A stretch of 64,000 nucleotides of DNA from Bacteroidales bacterium (GCA_015061115.1 SUXE01000015.1:62001-126000), one strand, 5' to 3'. Shown: positions 26,947 through 37,500, numbered from the stretch's first letter. Numbers and translations: made by a program. The notes: generated from the letters alone by a model not told the origin.

Positions 26947-28338
26947 ATGACACTGATAAAATCTATTTCTGGAATCAGAGGTACTATTGGTGGAGGCACA
27001 GGAGATAACCTAACACCACTTGACGTAGTTAAATTCACAGCAGCGTTCGGCACTTGGATCGCCAAGAGAAACGGAAAGAAGACAGCGACTATCGTTGTAG
27101 GCCGTGACGCAAGAATTTCCGGACCAATGGTGGACTCTATCGTAACTGGCACACTTGTAGGTCTTGGTGTGAATGTAGTAAACATTGGTCTTGCATCAAC
27201 TCCTACTACAGAAATCGCAGTTGTAAATGAGAAGGCAGACGGCGGTATCATCCTTACTGCTAGCCACAACCCAAAGCAGTGGAACGCATTGAAGCTTCTT
27301 AACGAAAGAGGTGAGTTCCTTTCTGATGCAGATGGAAAAGAAGTGTTGAAGATGGCTGACAACGACGAATACACATTCGCTGAGGTCGACAATCTTGGAC
27401 AGGTTAAATACGTCAACAACTACGATGATATCCATATCGATAAGGTATTGGCATTGAAGCTTGTAGACGTGGAGGCTATCAAGAAAGCCAACTTCACAGT
27501 TGCTATCGACTGTGTCAACTCAGTCGGAGGTAATGTATTGCCAAAACTTCTTGAGCGTCTTGGCGTAAAGAACGTTAAATGCTTGAACTGTGAGGCTACA
27601 GGACACTTCGCACACAACCCAGAACCAATTCCAGCAAACTTGACTGATATCGCAGACCTTTGCAAGAAAGAGAAAGTAGATGTTGGTTTCGTTGTTGACC
27701 CAGATGTAGACCGTTTGGCTATCATCACAGAGAACGGAGACATGTTCGGAGAGGAGTACACATTGGTTTCTGTCGCAGACTATGTGTTGAGCAAGACTCC
27801 AGGAAATACAGTTTCCAACCTAAGCTCTACTCGTGCTCTACGTGACGTGACAAAGCGTCGTGGAGGTGTTTACAACGCAGCTGCAGTAGGTGAGGTCAAC
27901 GTTACAACTAAGATGAAGGCTACAAACGCAGTCATCGGTGGAGAGGGTAACGGAGGAGTCATCTATCCAGAGAGCCACTACGGTAGAGACGCATTGGTAG
28001 GTATCGCTTTATTCTTGACTCACCTTGCAAACAAGGGAATCAAAGTAAGTGAGTTGAAGAAGGAATACCCACTATACTTCATCTCGAAGAACAAGATCCA
28101 GCTTACTCCAGACATCAACGTCGACAAGGTGCTTGCTTCTATCAAGGAGGCATACAAGAACGAAGAGGTCAACGACATCGATGGTGTAAAGATCGACTTC
28201 GCAGACAGCTGGGTTCATTTGAGAAAATCTAATACAGAGCCAATCATCCGAATCTATTCAGAGGCAGCTACTGAAGCTGAGGCTGAGAAGGTAGCTAAGG
28301 AGATCATGGACGCTGTAGCAAAAATCACAAAGAAATAA
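26947..28338 (+). CDS. glmM: Phosphoglucosamine mutase
   Basis: A 463-aa alpha-D-phosphohexomutase that converts glucosamine-6-phosphate to glucosamine-1-phosphate for peptidoglycan and LPS precursors. The phosphoserine loop is ILTASHNPKQWNALK (catalytic Ser at about residue 102). The metal loop is VVDPDVDRLAI, the sugar-binding loop GGEGNGGVIYPE, and the phosphate-binding loop LRKSNTEPIIRIYSEA. The sequence fits the Bacteroidota GlmM group; a phosphomannomutase role is less likely but not excluded. It is monocistronic by position, with its own promoter and terminator. Confidence 0.9.
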   Translation: MTLIKSISGIRGTIGGGTGDNLTPLDVVKFTAAFGTWIAKRNGKKTATIVVGRDARISGPMVDSIVTGTLVGLGVNVVNIGLASTPTTEIAVVNEKADGGIILTASHNPKQWNALKLLNERGEFLSDADGKEVLKMADNDEYTFAEVDNLGQVKYVNNYDDIHIDKVLALKLVDVEAIKKANFTVAIDCVNSVGGNVLPKLLERLGVKNVKCLNCEATGHFAHNPEPIPANLTDIADLCKKEKVDVGFVVDPDVDRLAIITENGDMFGEEYTLVSVADYVLSKTPGNTVSNLSSTRALRDVTKRRGGVYNAAAVGEVNVTTKMKATNAVIGGEGNGGVIYPESHYGRDALVGIALFLTHLANKGIKVSELKKEYPLYFISKNKIQLTPDINVDKVLASIKEAYKNEEVNDIDGVKIDFADSWVHLRKSNTEPIIRIYSEAATEAEAEKVAKEIMDAVAKITKK

Positions 28339-28354
28339 GATTTGTTTGAAGGAG

Positions 28355-28393
28355 TTAGGGTTCAGGGCAGAAATGTTCTGAACCTTAATTTTT
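28355..28393 (+). terminator. Rho-independent terminator of glmM
   Basis: Arms AGGGTTCAG and CTGAACCTT (one G-U) are followed by AATTTTTG. Confidence 0.7.
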
Positions 28394-28435
28394 GTTAAAT
28401 ATCTATCTGATCTACCTAATCTATCAATATTATGA

Positions 28436-28443
28436 TATATTTG
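28436..28443 (+). promoter_or_regulatory. Bacteroidota -7 box of the small lipoprotein gene
   Basis: TATATTTG lies 31 bases before the ATG at 28475. Confidence 0.55.
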
Positions 28444-28474
28444 CAAAGAGTTTAATATTAATCTAAGTTACAAT

Positions 28475-28945
28475 ATGAAAAAACATTTGTTAATTTTGCT
28501 TTCCTGGACAATGATATTGTTAGGAAGCGTATCATTCGTCTCTTGTGGCGACGACGACGATGACAAAGGATCATCTTCAAATTCATCTTCAAAATCTTCT
28601 GTTTTCAAGAAATACGAAGGTAAAAGCGGAGCATTTATTGACGGTGACGATGTCGTATATATGCAAGGAAACCAAATCTCTGTATTTCATTTTTCTGGTG
28701 ACCAAATCGAGGATGCTACTTCATACATCAATTATCAAAATGAAACATTAGCGAAAGCCGCTTACGAAGATGGAAAGAAAGAGAATCCAGATCTCAAAAT
28801 TGATGGCACAGTCGTTTATGCACCTATAGACGAAGAAGAATTTGAAATGGCAGAAGCTTTGACAAAAGAGCAATTCTGTAAATACTTGAACGGAGATTAT
28901 TCTGACCTTTACGATTTATCGGGAATTTTTGGAGGTCTGAATTAA
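28475..28945 (+). CDS. Small lipoprotein of unknown function
   Basis: A 156-aa protein with a signal peptide and lipobox (LGSVSFVSCGDDDDDKG, Cys at about residue 25). The acidic run after the Cys is of the kind linked to surface export of lipoproteins in Bacteroidota. A Ser-rich linker (SSSNSSSKSS) leads to a small folded domain of about 110 residues (KKYEGKSGAFIDGDDVVYMQ, INYQNETLAKAAYEDGKK). I recognise no family. It has its own promoter and ends before a bidirectional terminator. Confidence 0.75.
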   Translation: MKKHLLILLSWTMILLGSVSFVSCGDDDDDKGSSSNSSSKSSVFKKYEGKSGAFIDGDDVVYMQGNQISVFHFSGDQIEDATSYINYQNETLAKAAYEDGKKENPDLKIDGTVVYAPIDEEEFEMAEALTKEQFCKYLNGDYSDLYDLSGIFGGLN

Positions 28946-29001
28946 CCATTGAAGATTAAATCACAAGATCGTTGAATAGTAATTTTTAATCTAGGATACA
29001 A

Positions 29002-29047
29002 AAAAATAAGGATGTTGCGGGATTACCCATGCAACATCCTTATTTTT
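29002..29047. terminator. Bidirectional terminator between convergent genes
   Basis: Arms AAAAATAAGGATGTTGC and GCAACATCCTTATTTTT form a long perfect stem with A/T runs on both sides. It serves both the lipoprotein gene and the convergent GLUG-repeat gene. Confidence 0.9.
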
Positions 29048-29064
29048 CATTTGACATATAGTGT

Positions 29065-31623
29065 TTACTTAGCGATATTTATCTTGAACGTTTTTCCATC
29101 AACAACAATCATGTAAATGCCTTTATCAAGAACAAATTCTGTGTTTTGTGAATTTGTCTTCACAGGCGTAAAACGGACGAGCTTGCCATCGATACTGTAG
29201 ACCATAAGTTTATCATTTATCTCTGGTACCACTACACGATTACCAAACACATACACAGCATTAGATTTGTTGGAATCGACAATCTGGAAGTCTGTCGGTT
29301 CCATTTCATAGTTATAATAAACAGAAATCTCTTCATTATAATATACCGTGCCATGTAGAGAGTCCAAAACTGGGAAACAATCCAACTTGTCCGTAGGCAA
29401 AACCATAGCTCTCAGAGCATGTTTTCTTTCCTCAATTGTCTGATAAAACGGTTGTGTGCCGTCTGTTATTCCTTCATTTAACATGAAAGCCACAGCTCCA
29501 CTTGCAAATGTTGCAGAATCCACGACCGTAATGTCGTATGGTTCCGGGATAGAAGTCTCTTCGACACCATCCAAAACGCTGTCGCACCCAACTAAAGCAA
29601 AACATTTGGTCACTTCCACACTGTCTGGATCAGGAAGATATGTCTCAAACTTTCCTCCAGATATTGATCCATAGTTTTGTTCTCCACTCACCTTTCCTGC
29701 ATTAAAACAGTGGCTTATTTTGTAGAAATCATCACCAGCCAAACCTCCAGCATAAGTTTTTCCTGTAATCTCACCAATATTGTAACAGTAATTAATTTGA
29801 GGATAACTTACAGGGCCATCACCTTTGTCTTTACCGGATGATCCCGTAATACCTCCGGCAACAGAACCTGTAACATATCCCTCATTTCCACAGCGTTCTA
29901 TCAGTCCCTGGTAATTACGAGCAGTGATTCCTCCCGCTTCTCCCCTAGTGTCCATTGTCATTATGGCACCATGATTTACACATCCATATATAGTGGCCAG
30001 TCTGTTTTCTCCACAAATTCCACCTACATTATTCTTACCTTTAACCGTCGCATAGTTTTCACAATTTACGACAACGCCCTTATTATTTGCAGTTATGCTA
30101 CCTGCATTGCCATAGATATCCTCACTTTCAAAATGAGAATTGACAATCTTTAAGTTTTTTATAGTGCTATAAGGTCCGTTCTCTGCAAATAAGCCAAGAT
30201 AAAACCAATCGCTACCTTTACAGAATAGACCACTTATTGAGTATCCGTTTCCATCGAAACAAGCATTGTATACACCCAAACGTTCAACACCTATCGGTAT
30301 CCACATTCTCAATGTATCCGCAATTGAATCCGTATTTGACAAATCCACGTCGTTAACAACTATATCATTCATCAATTTCGCATTAAGCGTAAGATTCTGC
30401 CACTCATTTATCTGGTTTGCAAAATCGTAAAGATCATCTGCAGTGTAGATAAGGAACGTTCCGTCATCATCCAGACGTTGGTCTTTTCCACATATTTCAC
30501 ACATCAAATCCTGATATTTGTGGACATGATAATCACAATGTACACATACATTGTTTTCCATTTCATGATCATGTTCCAAAGAATCTTTCTCATTGGAATA
30601 GAAGCCTACACAAGGACTTGATTGATACACATCTTTGCCAACAAACAAAGGGAGAGTATCTTTTGACAAATCCTGATGCCATACAATAGAACCACCTGTA
30701 GAATTGGAATTCAGCAAGAAACATATTTTACCTGAAGTGAAATCTTTTGTATTGTATGGCTGGGGCACACTGAATTTTTGAGTCTGATGGCATTTTGTTG
30801 AATCATAATAACAGTTCTTTACATAAGAGATTTTTGTTATTCCACAGACATTCTTGAAATCACCTTCAAACGATCCAGCACTGTAACAGTCTTCTATAAC
30901 TCCCGTATTGGAAAAAGAAATTCCTCCTGCAGATGTCTTAGCCGTTTTTGCAACCAAAACACCACAAAATCCACATTCAGCAATTGTGCCAGAATTATAT
31001 CCGGCAATACCACCAATGCATTCTTCAGGGGACATTATAGTCGCTGTACTGTAACAATGTCTGATCTTGTTAAAATTCGTTCCACTGATACCACCTCTAT
31101 ATGGAGGACCGTAAGGATCCTCAAGCCCATCTACAATGGAATTATATGATTCACAATTCTCTATAGTTCCATAGTTACGTCCACAAATAACTCCGATATC
31201 ATTTTTCGCAGAGAAATACGAGTCTTTGATTATCAAGTTTTTAATCACAGACTTTTCCGAACAAGATCCGACAAATCCAAAACTGAACAAATCTTTGTTT
31301 GGGCTGACGACAAGACCAGAAATGGAATGGCCATTCCCATCAAAGAGACCATCATAATACACTAATTTGCCACATATTGGATCCCAAAGTTTAACTCCTT
31401 CATAATTTCCATCAAACAAATCCGGTTGAAGATTATTGACAACAATATCCGCAGTCAAAACACCATTGGCGGCAACAGATCCTTCATTGACAATAGACGC
31501 AAACTCATAAAGTTCATCCACATTTCCTATCTGATAAGGATTACCTGCACTACCGTCTCCATTAATTGCATAACAACAAACACAAAACAGTAATTCCCAA
31601 AATGTACTTAAAGTTTTTTTCAT
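29065..31623 (-). CDS. GLUG-repeat surface protein with probable type IX secretion sorting tail
   Basis: A protein of about 852 aa. The signal peptide from ATG 31623 is MKKTLSTFWELLFCVCCYA; the longer frame to 31659 crosses the promoter and is not used. There are two GLUG-rich halves, each opening with a YxI...ELYEFA/DLYDFA segment (GNPYQIGNVDELYEFASIVN; FLIYTADDLYDFANQINEW). Repeats of the type GGISGTN, GGIAGYNSGTI, GGICGENRLATI and GGLAGDDFYKI would build a beta-helix. A Cys/His spacer between the halves has CVHC and CEIC pairs. The C-terminal 70 residues (VYVFGNRVVVPE, MVYSIDGKLV, GIYMIVVDGKTFKI) look like a T9SS sorting domain. Adhesive role is inference. Confidence 0.8.
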   Translation of the reverse strand: MKKTLSTFWELLFCVCCYAINGDGSAGNPYQIGNVDELYEFASIVNEGSVAANGVLTADIVVNNLQPDLFDGNYEGVKLWDPICGKLVYYDGLFDGNGHSISGLVVSPNKDLFSFGFVGSCSEKSVIKNLIIKDSYFSAKNDIGVICGRNYGTIENCESYNSIVDGLEDPYGPPYRGGISGTNFNKIRHCYSTATIMSPEECIGGIAGYNSGTIAECGFCGVLVAKTAKTSAGGISFSNTGVIEDCYSAGSFEGDFKNVCGITKISYVKNCYYDSTKCHQTQKFSVPQPYNTKDFTSGKICFLLNSNSTGGSIVWHQDLSKDTLPLFVGKDVYQSSPCVGFYSNEKDSLEHDHEMENNVCVHCDYHVHKYQDLMCEICGKDQRLDDDGTFLIYTADDLYDFANQINEWQNLTLNAKLMNDIVVNDVDLSNTDSIADTLRMWIPIGVERLGVYNACFDGNGYSISGLFCKGSDWFYLGLFAENGPYSTIKNLKIVNSHFESEDIYGNAGSITANNKGVVVNCENYATVKGKNNVGGICGENRLATIYGCVNHGAIMTMDTRGEAGGITARNYQGLIERCGNEGYVTGSVAGGITGSSGKDKGDGPVSYPQINYCYNIGEITGKTYAGGLAGDDFYKISHCFNAGKVSGEQNYGSISGGKFETYLPDPDSVEVTKCFALVGCDSVLDGVEETSIPEPYDITVVDSATFASGAVAFMLNEGITDGTQPFYQTIEERKHALRAMVLPTDKLDCFPVLDSLHGTVYYNEEISVYYNYEMEPTDFQIVDSNKSNAVYVFGNRVVVPEINDKLMVYSIDGKLVRFTPVKTNSQNTEFVLDKGIYMIVVDGKTFKINIAK

Positions 31624-31647
31624 ATATAATTTTTTAAATTTACGATG

Positions 31648-31655
31648 CAAAAATA
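31648..31655 (-). promoter_or_regulatory. Bacteroidota -7 box of the GLUG-repeat gene
   Basis: The minus strand reads TATTTTTG, about 25 bases before ATG 31623. Confidence 0.55.
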
Positions 31656-31840
31656 ACAAAAAAACAGATTACGATATATTACATTCATATGAAATCAATT
31701 CACGCAAAAACAATATAAAAGTCACACATAAGTATGAATATTGAAAAATGAAATTTGCTTACTTGCATATATAAAATATAATTTCTAACTTGCCAATTGT
31801 TTGCAGAAAATCGATAAAATATCATTGTTCTGATTCTAAA

Positions 31841-32926
31841 ATGAAAAAACTGATTATTCTGACATTATCTATATTGCTGAATGGAATATTCGCAATCGCG
31901 TCTCCTTTCTCATTCTCTTTTGATGAGACGACGGGAGAGGCGACGCTTCTGTCTGTAGACAAAACTCTACCAAAAACGGCAATTATTCCAGACAGTGTGG
32001 AGAATGGAGGAAGATGGTATACCGTGACTAAAATAGCGAAACAGGCGTTTGCGAAATGTGGCAAGATGGAGACGGTGCAATTACCGTCGGGACTGAAAAA
32101 AATCGGACCTGTTGCATTTGCCGAGTGTGGCAAGCTAAAATCAATCGCCATTCCACAAGGAGTGGAAACCATTCCACACCACTGTTTCTACCTATGCTCT
32201 TCACTCGAGTCGGTCACACTTCCGTCTACATTAAAATCCATTGAGCACGACGCTTTCATCGCTTGCAGATCATTGCAGACGATACATATCCCCAACAGTG
32301 TCCACCATATCGGCAGTTGGGCATTCGGAGAAAATATCGCTTTAGAATCTGTTGAATTACAGCCAGGCAATAAAAAATTATCCATCGGAGACCACGCATT
32401 CGACCGCAGTGGCTTGAAGACGCTGATCATTCCGTCGTTCGTGGATTCTCTCGGAGAATACGTGTTCAACGGATGCAGCTCACTGAAATCTGCGACCATA
32501 GAGACAGACCTTGACACTCTTCCAAAAATGACATTCCACGGCTGTGAAAACATGACCGGCTTGACCTTGAAAGGAAAAATGAATGCCATCGCATACGGAG
32601 CGTTTTCCGGCTGTAAAAAGTTGGAAAGCATCACACTTCCTACCACATTGAAAGGAATCGGAGTGAATGCGTTTGACGGATGTAAAAGTCTGGCAACCAT
32701 AAATTTGCAAAATCTAACGTTGCTACAAACGATTGGAGAGGCCGCTTTTTCAGGCTGTGAGAATATTGAAAAAATCTCATTGCCAAACGGGATAAAGAAG
32801 ATTGAAGACGGCACTTTCATGAGTTGCCATTCATTGATAGAGATAACAGGAGAAAATGTGGAATCTGAAGCAGAATTCTCTTTCTACGATTGTCCTAAAT
32901 TAAGAACAAAAAAATTTGCCAAATGA
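31841..32926 (+). CDS. BspA-like leucine-rich repeat (LRR_5) secreted protein
   Basis: A 361-aa exported protein. The start is ATG 31841 (signal peptide MKKLIILTLSILLNGIFAIA); the longer frame from a TTG at 31790 is unlikely. After a short N-domain come about ten BspA/Treponema-type repeats of about 23 residues with the pattern F-x-x-C-x-x-L-x-x-(V/I)-x-(L/I)-P (for example SGCKKLESITLPTTLKGIG, DGCKSLATINLQ). In other species BspA-like proteins bind host or bacterial surfaces. The stop overlaps the next gene's start (ATGA), tying it to a thioredoxin-like lipoprotein, an unusual pairing. Confidence 0.9.
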   Translation: MKKLIILTLSILLNGIFAIASPFSFSFDETTGEATLLSVDKTLPKTAIIPDSVENGGRWYTVTKIAKQAFAKCGKMETVQLPSGLKKIGPVAFAECGKLKSIAIPQGVETIPHHCFYLCSSLESVTLPSTLKSIEHDAFIACRSLQTIHIPNSVHHIGSWAFGENIALESVELQPGNKKLSIGDHAFDRSGLKTLIIPSFVDSLGEYVFNGCSSLKSATIETDLDTLPKMTFHGCENMTGLTLKGKMNAIAYGAFSGCKKLESITLPTTLKGIGVNAFDGCKSLATINLQNLTLLQTIGEAAFSGCENIEKISLPNGIKKIEDGTFMSCHSLIEITGENVESEAEFSFYDCPKLRTKKFAK

Positions 32927-33402
32927 AAAACATATTCCGCGCGATAATCGCTTTGATTACACTATCATGCTGTACTCCCAAAAACGGTGTCGAGTCGCAG
33001 GCTCGCGTCAAAAGCATAAAAGACATGATAACCAAAGATAAGGATACAGAAATTCCATCAATAACATACAAGGAATTTCTTGAAAAAATATATGATTTTG
33101 AAAACGATTCCGCACAAAAATGGACAAACAAATCAGGTCGTCCGATCGTGATAGACTTCTATGCCACATGGTGTGCCCCATGCAAGAAAATAGCCCCAAA
33201 GCTACAGGAATTGTCTGTCGAATATATGAATGTAGATTTCTACAAAGTTGATACACAGGAAGAAGAGCGTCTGGCAATGGCATTCAACATCCAATCGGTA
33301 CCGACACTTATGTTCATTCCAAAAGAGGGAGATCCATATCTGAGTCTGGGATATATCTCAAAAGGAGAGATCAAACAGATAATCAAAGAATTAGTGAAAT
33401 AG
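32923..33402 (+). CDS. Thioredoxin-fold lipoprotein
   Basis: A 159-aa probable periplasmic thiol-disulfide protein. The N-terminus has a short signal and a lipobox-like ALITLSCCTPK (Cys at about 16-17). The thioredoxin domain starts near residue 65 with the active site DFYATWCAPCKKIAPKL and the cis-Pro loop IQSVPTLMFI. The WCAPCK motif is intact. It overlaps the LRR gene by 4 bases, so the two are translationally coupled. Possible roles are disulfide handling of the LRR or other exported proteins; this is inference. Confidence 0.9.
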   Translation: MKNIFRAIIALITLSCCTPKNGVESQARVKSIKDMITKDKDTEIPSITYKEFLEKIYDFENDSAQKWTNKSGRPIVIDFYATWCAPCKKIAPKLQELSVEYMNVDFYKVDTQEEERLAMAFNIQSVPTLMFIPKEGDPYLSLGYISKGEIKQIIKELVK

Positions 33403-33493
33403 AGAATGCTAAATGCTGAATGCTAAATAAAAAATAAAAAATGCGGGACGCTAATAATTTAGCATTCCGCATTTTTTATTTTTAATTCTATCA
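33403..33493. terminator. Bidirectional hairpin with microrepeats between convergent genes
   Basis: AATGCTAAATGC microrepeats are followed by an imperfect hairpin (AAAAATGCGGGACGCTAA with TTTAGCATTCCGCATTTTTT) flanked by A and T runs. The right end, TTTTTAATTCTATCA, runs into the tsaD stop. Confidence 0.7.
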
Positions 33494-34510
33494 AATCGTC
33501 ACTTTTGCGAATGGAGGAAGTGAAACGTCACTGAAATCTCCATCCTTATATTTGAAATATCCTGTGATGCCGACCATTGCGGCGTTATCGGTAGTATATC
33601 CGAATTTAGGGATATATATATTCCATTTGTAGCGACGTGCATGATCCTCGAATGCGGCTCTCAGTGCTGAATTTGCCGACACTCCACCTGCCACAGCCAC
33701 ATGGTTGATTCCAGTCTGTTTGACAGCCTTACGCAACTTGTCCATCAGAATTTCAACGACCGTGGTCTGCAAAGAAGCACACAAATCGTTTACATTCTCC
33801 GCCACGAAATTCTCGTTCTTGGCAATCTCATCACGTAATGTGTATAAGAAAGATGTCTTCAATCCGCTGAAACTATAATCCAAACCAGGGATATGTGGTT
33901 TGCAGAACTTGAAAGCCTCTGGGTTACCCTCTTTGGCCAACTTGTCTACAACCGGACCGCCTGGGTATGGAAGGCCCATCACCTTAGCGCATTTGTCGAA
34001 TGCCTCACCAGCAGCGTCATCTATCGTCTGACCTATGATATTCATCTTGTTGTAGTTTTCCACCAAGACAATCTGTGAATTTCCACCAGACACAAGCAGA
34101 CATAGGAATGGGAAAGGCGGACATTTGTGGTCTACATCCTTTTCCTCTATGAAATGGGCCAGAATATGAGCTTGAAGGTGATTGACATCTATCAACGGAA
34201 TACCCAACGATAGAGAAAAACCCTTTGCAAACGAAGTGCCGACCATAAGGCTTCCCATCAGACCCGGACCACGTGTGTATGCCACAGCATGAAGGTCTTC
34301 CTTCTTCAAACCTGAACGTTTGATCGCCTCACTCACCACAGGCACAATATTCTGCTGATGAGCTCTGGATGCCAACTCAGGCACCACTCCACCGTAACTT
34401 TCATGCACCTTTTGACTTGCGATCACATTGGACAAAAGAATATTGTCCTGCAAAACGGCAGCAGAAGTGTCGTCGCACGAAGATTCTATCGCTAAAATGT
34501 TTATTGACAT
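33491..34510 (-). CDS. tsaD: tRNA N6-adenosine threonylcarbamoyltransferase
   Basis: A 339-aa ASKHA-fold enzyme that makes t6A at position 37 of ANN-decoding tRNAs together with TsaB, TsaE and TsaC. Seen here: the N-terminal ILAIESSCDDTSAAVL, the metal-binding histidines in VNHLQAHILAHF, the glycine-rich LLVSGGNSQIVLV, and GGVSANSALRAAFE with YTTDNAAMVGI near the C-terminus. I use ATG 34510; an in-frame TTG lies two codons upstream. It diverges from tamB. Confidence 0.96.
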   Translation of the reverse strand: MSINILAIESSCDDTSAAVLQDNILLSNVIASQKVHESYGGVVPELASRAHQQNIVPVVSEAIKRSGLKKEDLHAVAYTRGPGLMGSLMVGTSFAKGFSLSLGIPLIDVNHLQAHILAHFIEEKDVDHKCPPFPFLCLLVSGGNSQIVLVENYNKMNIIGQTIDDAAGEAFDKCAKVMGLPYPGGPVVDKLAKEGNPEAFKFCKPHIPGLDYSFSGLKTSFLYTLRDEIAKNENFVAENVNDLCASLQTTVVEILMDKLRKAVKQTGINHVAVAGGVSANSALRAAFEDHARRYKWNIYIPKFGYTTDNAAMVGITGYFKYKDGDFSDVSLPPFAKVTI

Positions 34511-34533
34511 TTTCAAATCTTTTTATTTATCAC

Positions 34534-34541
34534 TAACTTTG
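34534..34541 (+). promoter_or_regulatory. Bacteroidota -7 box of tamB
   Basis: TAACTTTG predicts transcription starting near 34548, just before the ATG at 34554 and about 50 bases before the GTG at 34598. Confidence 0.6.
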
Positions 34542-34597
34542 TAGCATTATTCAATGACTGCAAAATTTATACAAAGATAAAAAAACTTACTTACATA

Positions 34598-37500
34598 GTG
34601 CTTATTCTTGCCGCACTTGTTTTCACCTTATTCACTGCGGCGTATTTTGTATTGCAAAATGAGCAACTACAGAGTAAGGTCGTACGCAAAGTTACAAAAG
34701 AAATAGAGGCACGCACAGGTGCTGATGTATATCTTGACAGAATCGACTGGAACTTTCCTAACGCATTCATAATAAACCAGTTCTATATTTCAGACGAAGA
34801 GAAAGACACTCTGCTTTACGTGGACAGAGCCAAAGTGACACTTAATGTGTTGCCTCTTCTAAAATCTTGCATCAGTTTCAGAACTATCCAGTTTACAGAA
34901 GCCGACGCAAGAATCAAATATCTGAAAGACCGCAATAAATACAACTACGATTTTCTCGTCGACGCATTCACCACACCAAACGACACCACGTCGCTCGACT
35001 GGGATTTCGACCTTGAATCTCTCGCATTCACCGATTGCAAGATGGAGTTTGTGACTGACAACACGATTGTTCCCGTCGACAGTGTATTCTGTCCGCAACA
35101 TATCGCGCTCAACGACATCAATGGAGCTTTATTCATCAAGGAGTCTATGTTCTCCAACTCTCAGGAATTCCGTCTGCACCGTCTACACTTCAAAGAACGC
35201 TCCGGACTTGAATTGAGCAATCTTTCCACAACGGTGACACTCACAGACGATGAGATCAATTTCGACGAGTTTGTAACACAGACACAGAACAGCCAGCTGG
35301 CTTTGTCGAAAGCTTCTATCACTCTTCCTAAAATCAAAGAAAACATACACAGATTGGCAGACAGTAAGATCGACATCTCATTAAAGCCATCTTACATTCA
35401 TCTTGCAGATTTCTCATCTCTTTTTCATTCATTCAAGAATTCCAAGGATGATATTCGTCTGAGCGGAAGCATCTACGGGACAAGACACGAAATGAATCTG
35501 AAATCCATCCAGATGGATATGGGAGAGACCATGACGTTCGATGCAGATTTCAAATTCACGGACTTCTTCAACATCGACTCCCTTGGTATCGACGCAGATT
35601 TCAAATCAATCACTTTGACTGCGACCGACGCGAAAAAACTGGGGCAATTGATTATAGACCGTCCTGTCTATCTTCCACCTGTGGCTGACTCTCTTGGTTT
35701 GATCCGATTCTCAGGCGTGGTGTATGGAAAATTCAAAGAACTCTACACAGAAGGAAATCTAAGTACAGATGGAGGATCTATATCAACAGACGTCGTCATC
35801 AAAGCCAGCGACAACAAATATGAGAAATTCAATATCATAGGAGCTACAGCAGCCAGAAACTTCAACCTCACTAAACTGTTCGGAAAAGAGAGCGGGTTCG
35901 GGAAAACTGCTTTTGAACTTGAAGTAGACATCCAAAAAATCGAAGCTGACAAGTTTGAAATGGAGCTTGCCGGAAAGATCGATACCATCTATTTCAAAGA
36001 TTATCTCTACCAAGGTGTGACTGTCAACGGAAAACTTAACGACAGAAGCTACACAGGAAATTTCACACTCAAAGATGACAATATCAACTGTGAATTCGAG
36101 GGAAGCGTCAATATGAAACACAAAGACATGCCGGTGATGAATTTTGTGGCAAGCGTGAAAGACGCCAATATTGACAAACTAAACTGGGTCGAATCAGAAG
36201 ATCCTATAACCGTATCTTTCGACATAACTACAAACTGTACAGGAAAGACTCTAGATGATTTGTCAGGATCAGTGACGCTCGACAACTTTCTATGCACACG
36301 TGGAGACAGATATCTGTATCTGAATCTCTTCACACTCAACACAGTCACTTCAAAAGAAGGAGGAAAACGTATCAACATCATTTCTGACTATATAAACGGA
36401 AATGTGGAAGGCAAATATTCATTCGCCACACTGGTCAACAACCTCAAACAAATCGCATATTCGTATCTGCCAACATTAAAACAGATGGACAGCAAGTATG
36501 TCGAGCAAAATGAGGATACAGAATATGCCAACGATTTCACTTTCAACTTCACAATTGAAAACACAGAGCCGATAAATGACATTTTTGAAATGCCAGTCAT
36601 AATCCAACAGAAAAGCAAAGTGAAAGGATTCGTCAACGACAACACAAAAAAATTCCAATTAAGATTTGAAGCGCCTCTCTTCATCTACAAAGAAAACATT
36701 GTAGAAGACGCATTGCTTCTGATTGAGAACCCACATGACAATCTAAAGGTTGTGTGCCGCACGACTTATACTGACCCTGACAAGCGCAGGTATCCATACT
36801 ATATCAGTTTCAATGCCAACGCAAAAGAAGACAACCTCGACCTACGTCTATCATTCAGCAATTCAGAAGATGTGACATACAGCGGAAATCTGTCGTTGAA
36901 GACGGCGTTGAAAGGATACTCCAACAACGGCTTGTCTGCGGACATCTCAATCATTCCATCCAAAATTGTAATAAAAGATTCAGTATGGAGCATTGGAGCT
37001 GGAGAAATCGAGCTGCGTCCGAAACTGCTTGACGTGAAACGTTTTGAGATAGAGAACAAATACCAGAAATTCCATGCGCTCGGACGAACAACAGACTTGA
37101 AAGACGACAGTTTGAGAATATGGTTTACGGATCTCGACGTGACCCATTTCAGCAACATCCTCGACAATAAGTTCATAACATTCGGAGGTATCGGAGACGG
37201 AGATTTCTACCTGACCAAATTATTCAGCAACCCTACAATAGAAGGAAAGTTAGGTCTGTTTGACGCATATCTGAACAATTATCCGTTTGGTGATATGCAG
37301 GCTGAATTCGGCTACGACAAGAAGAACAACACGCTCATTTTCGGTACAAACGTCATTTCCGCCTATGAGACTCATCAAAAAAGCGAGATTGACGGTGCTG
37401 TGTACTTTGACGAAGACTCGCTATTCATCGACGGAAGGCTCCGAGACATTGACATGAAATTCCTCCGCATCTATCTCGACGGAATATTGAGCAACAATAC

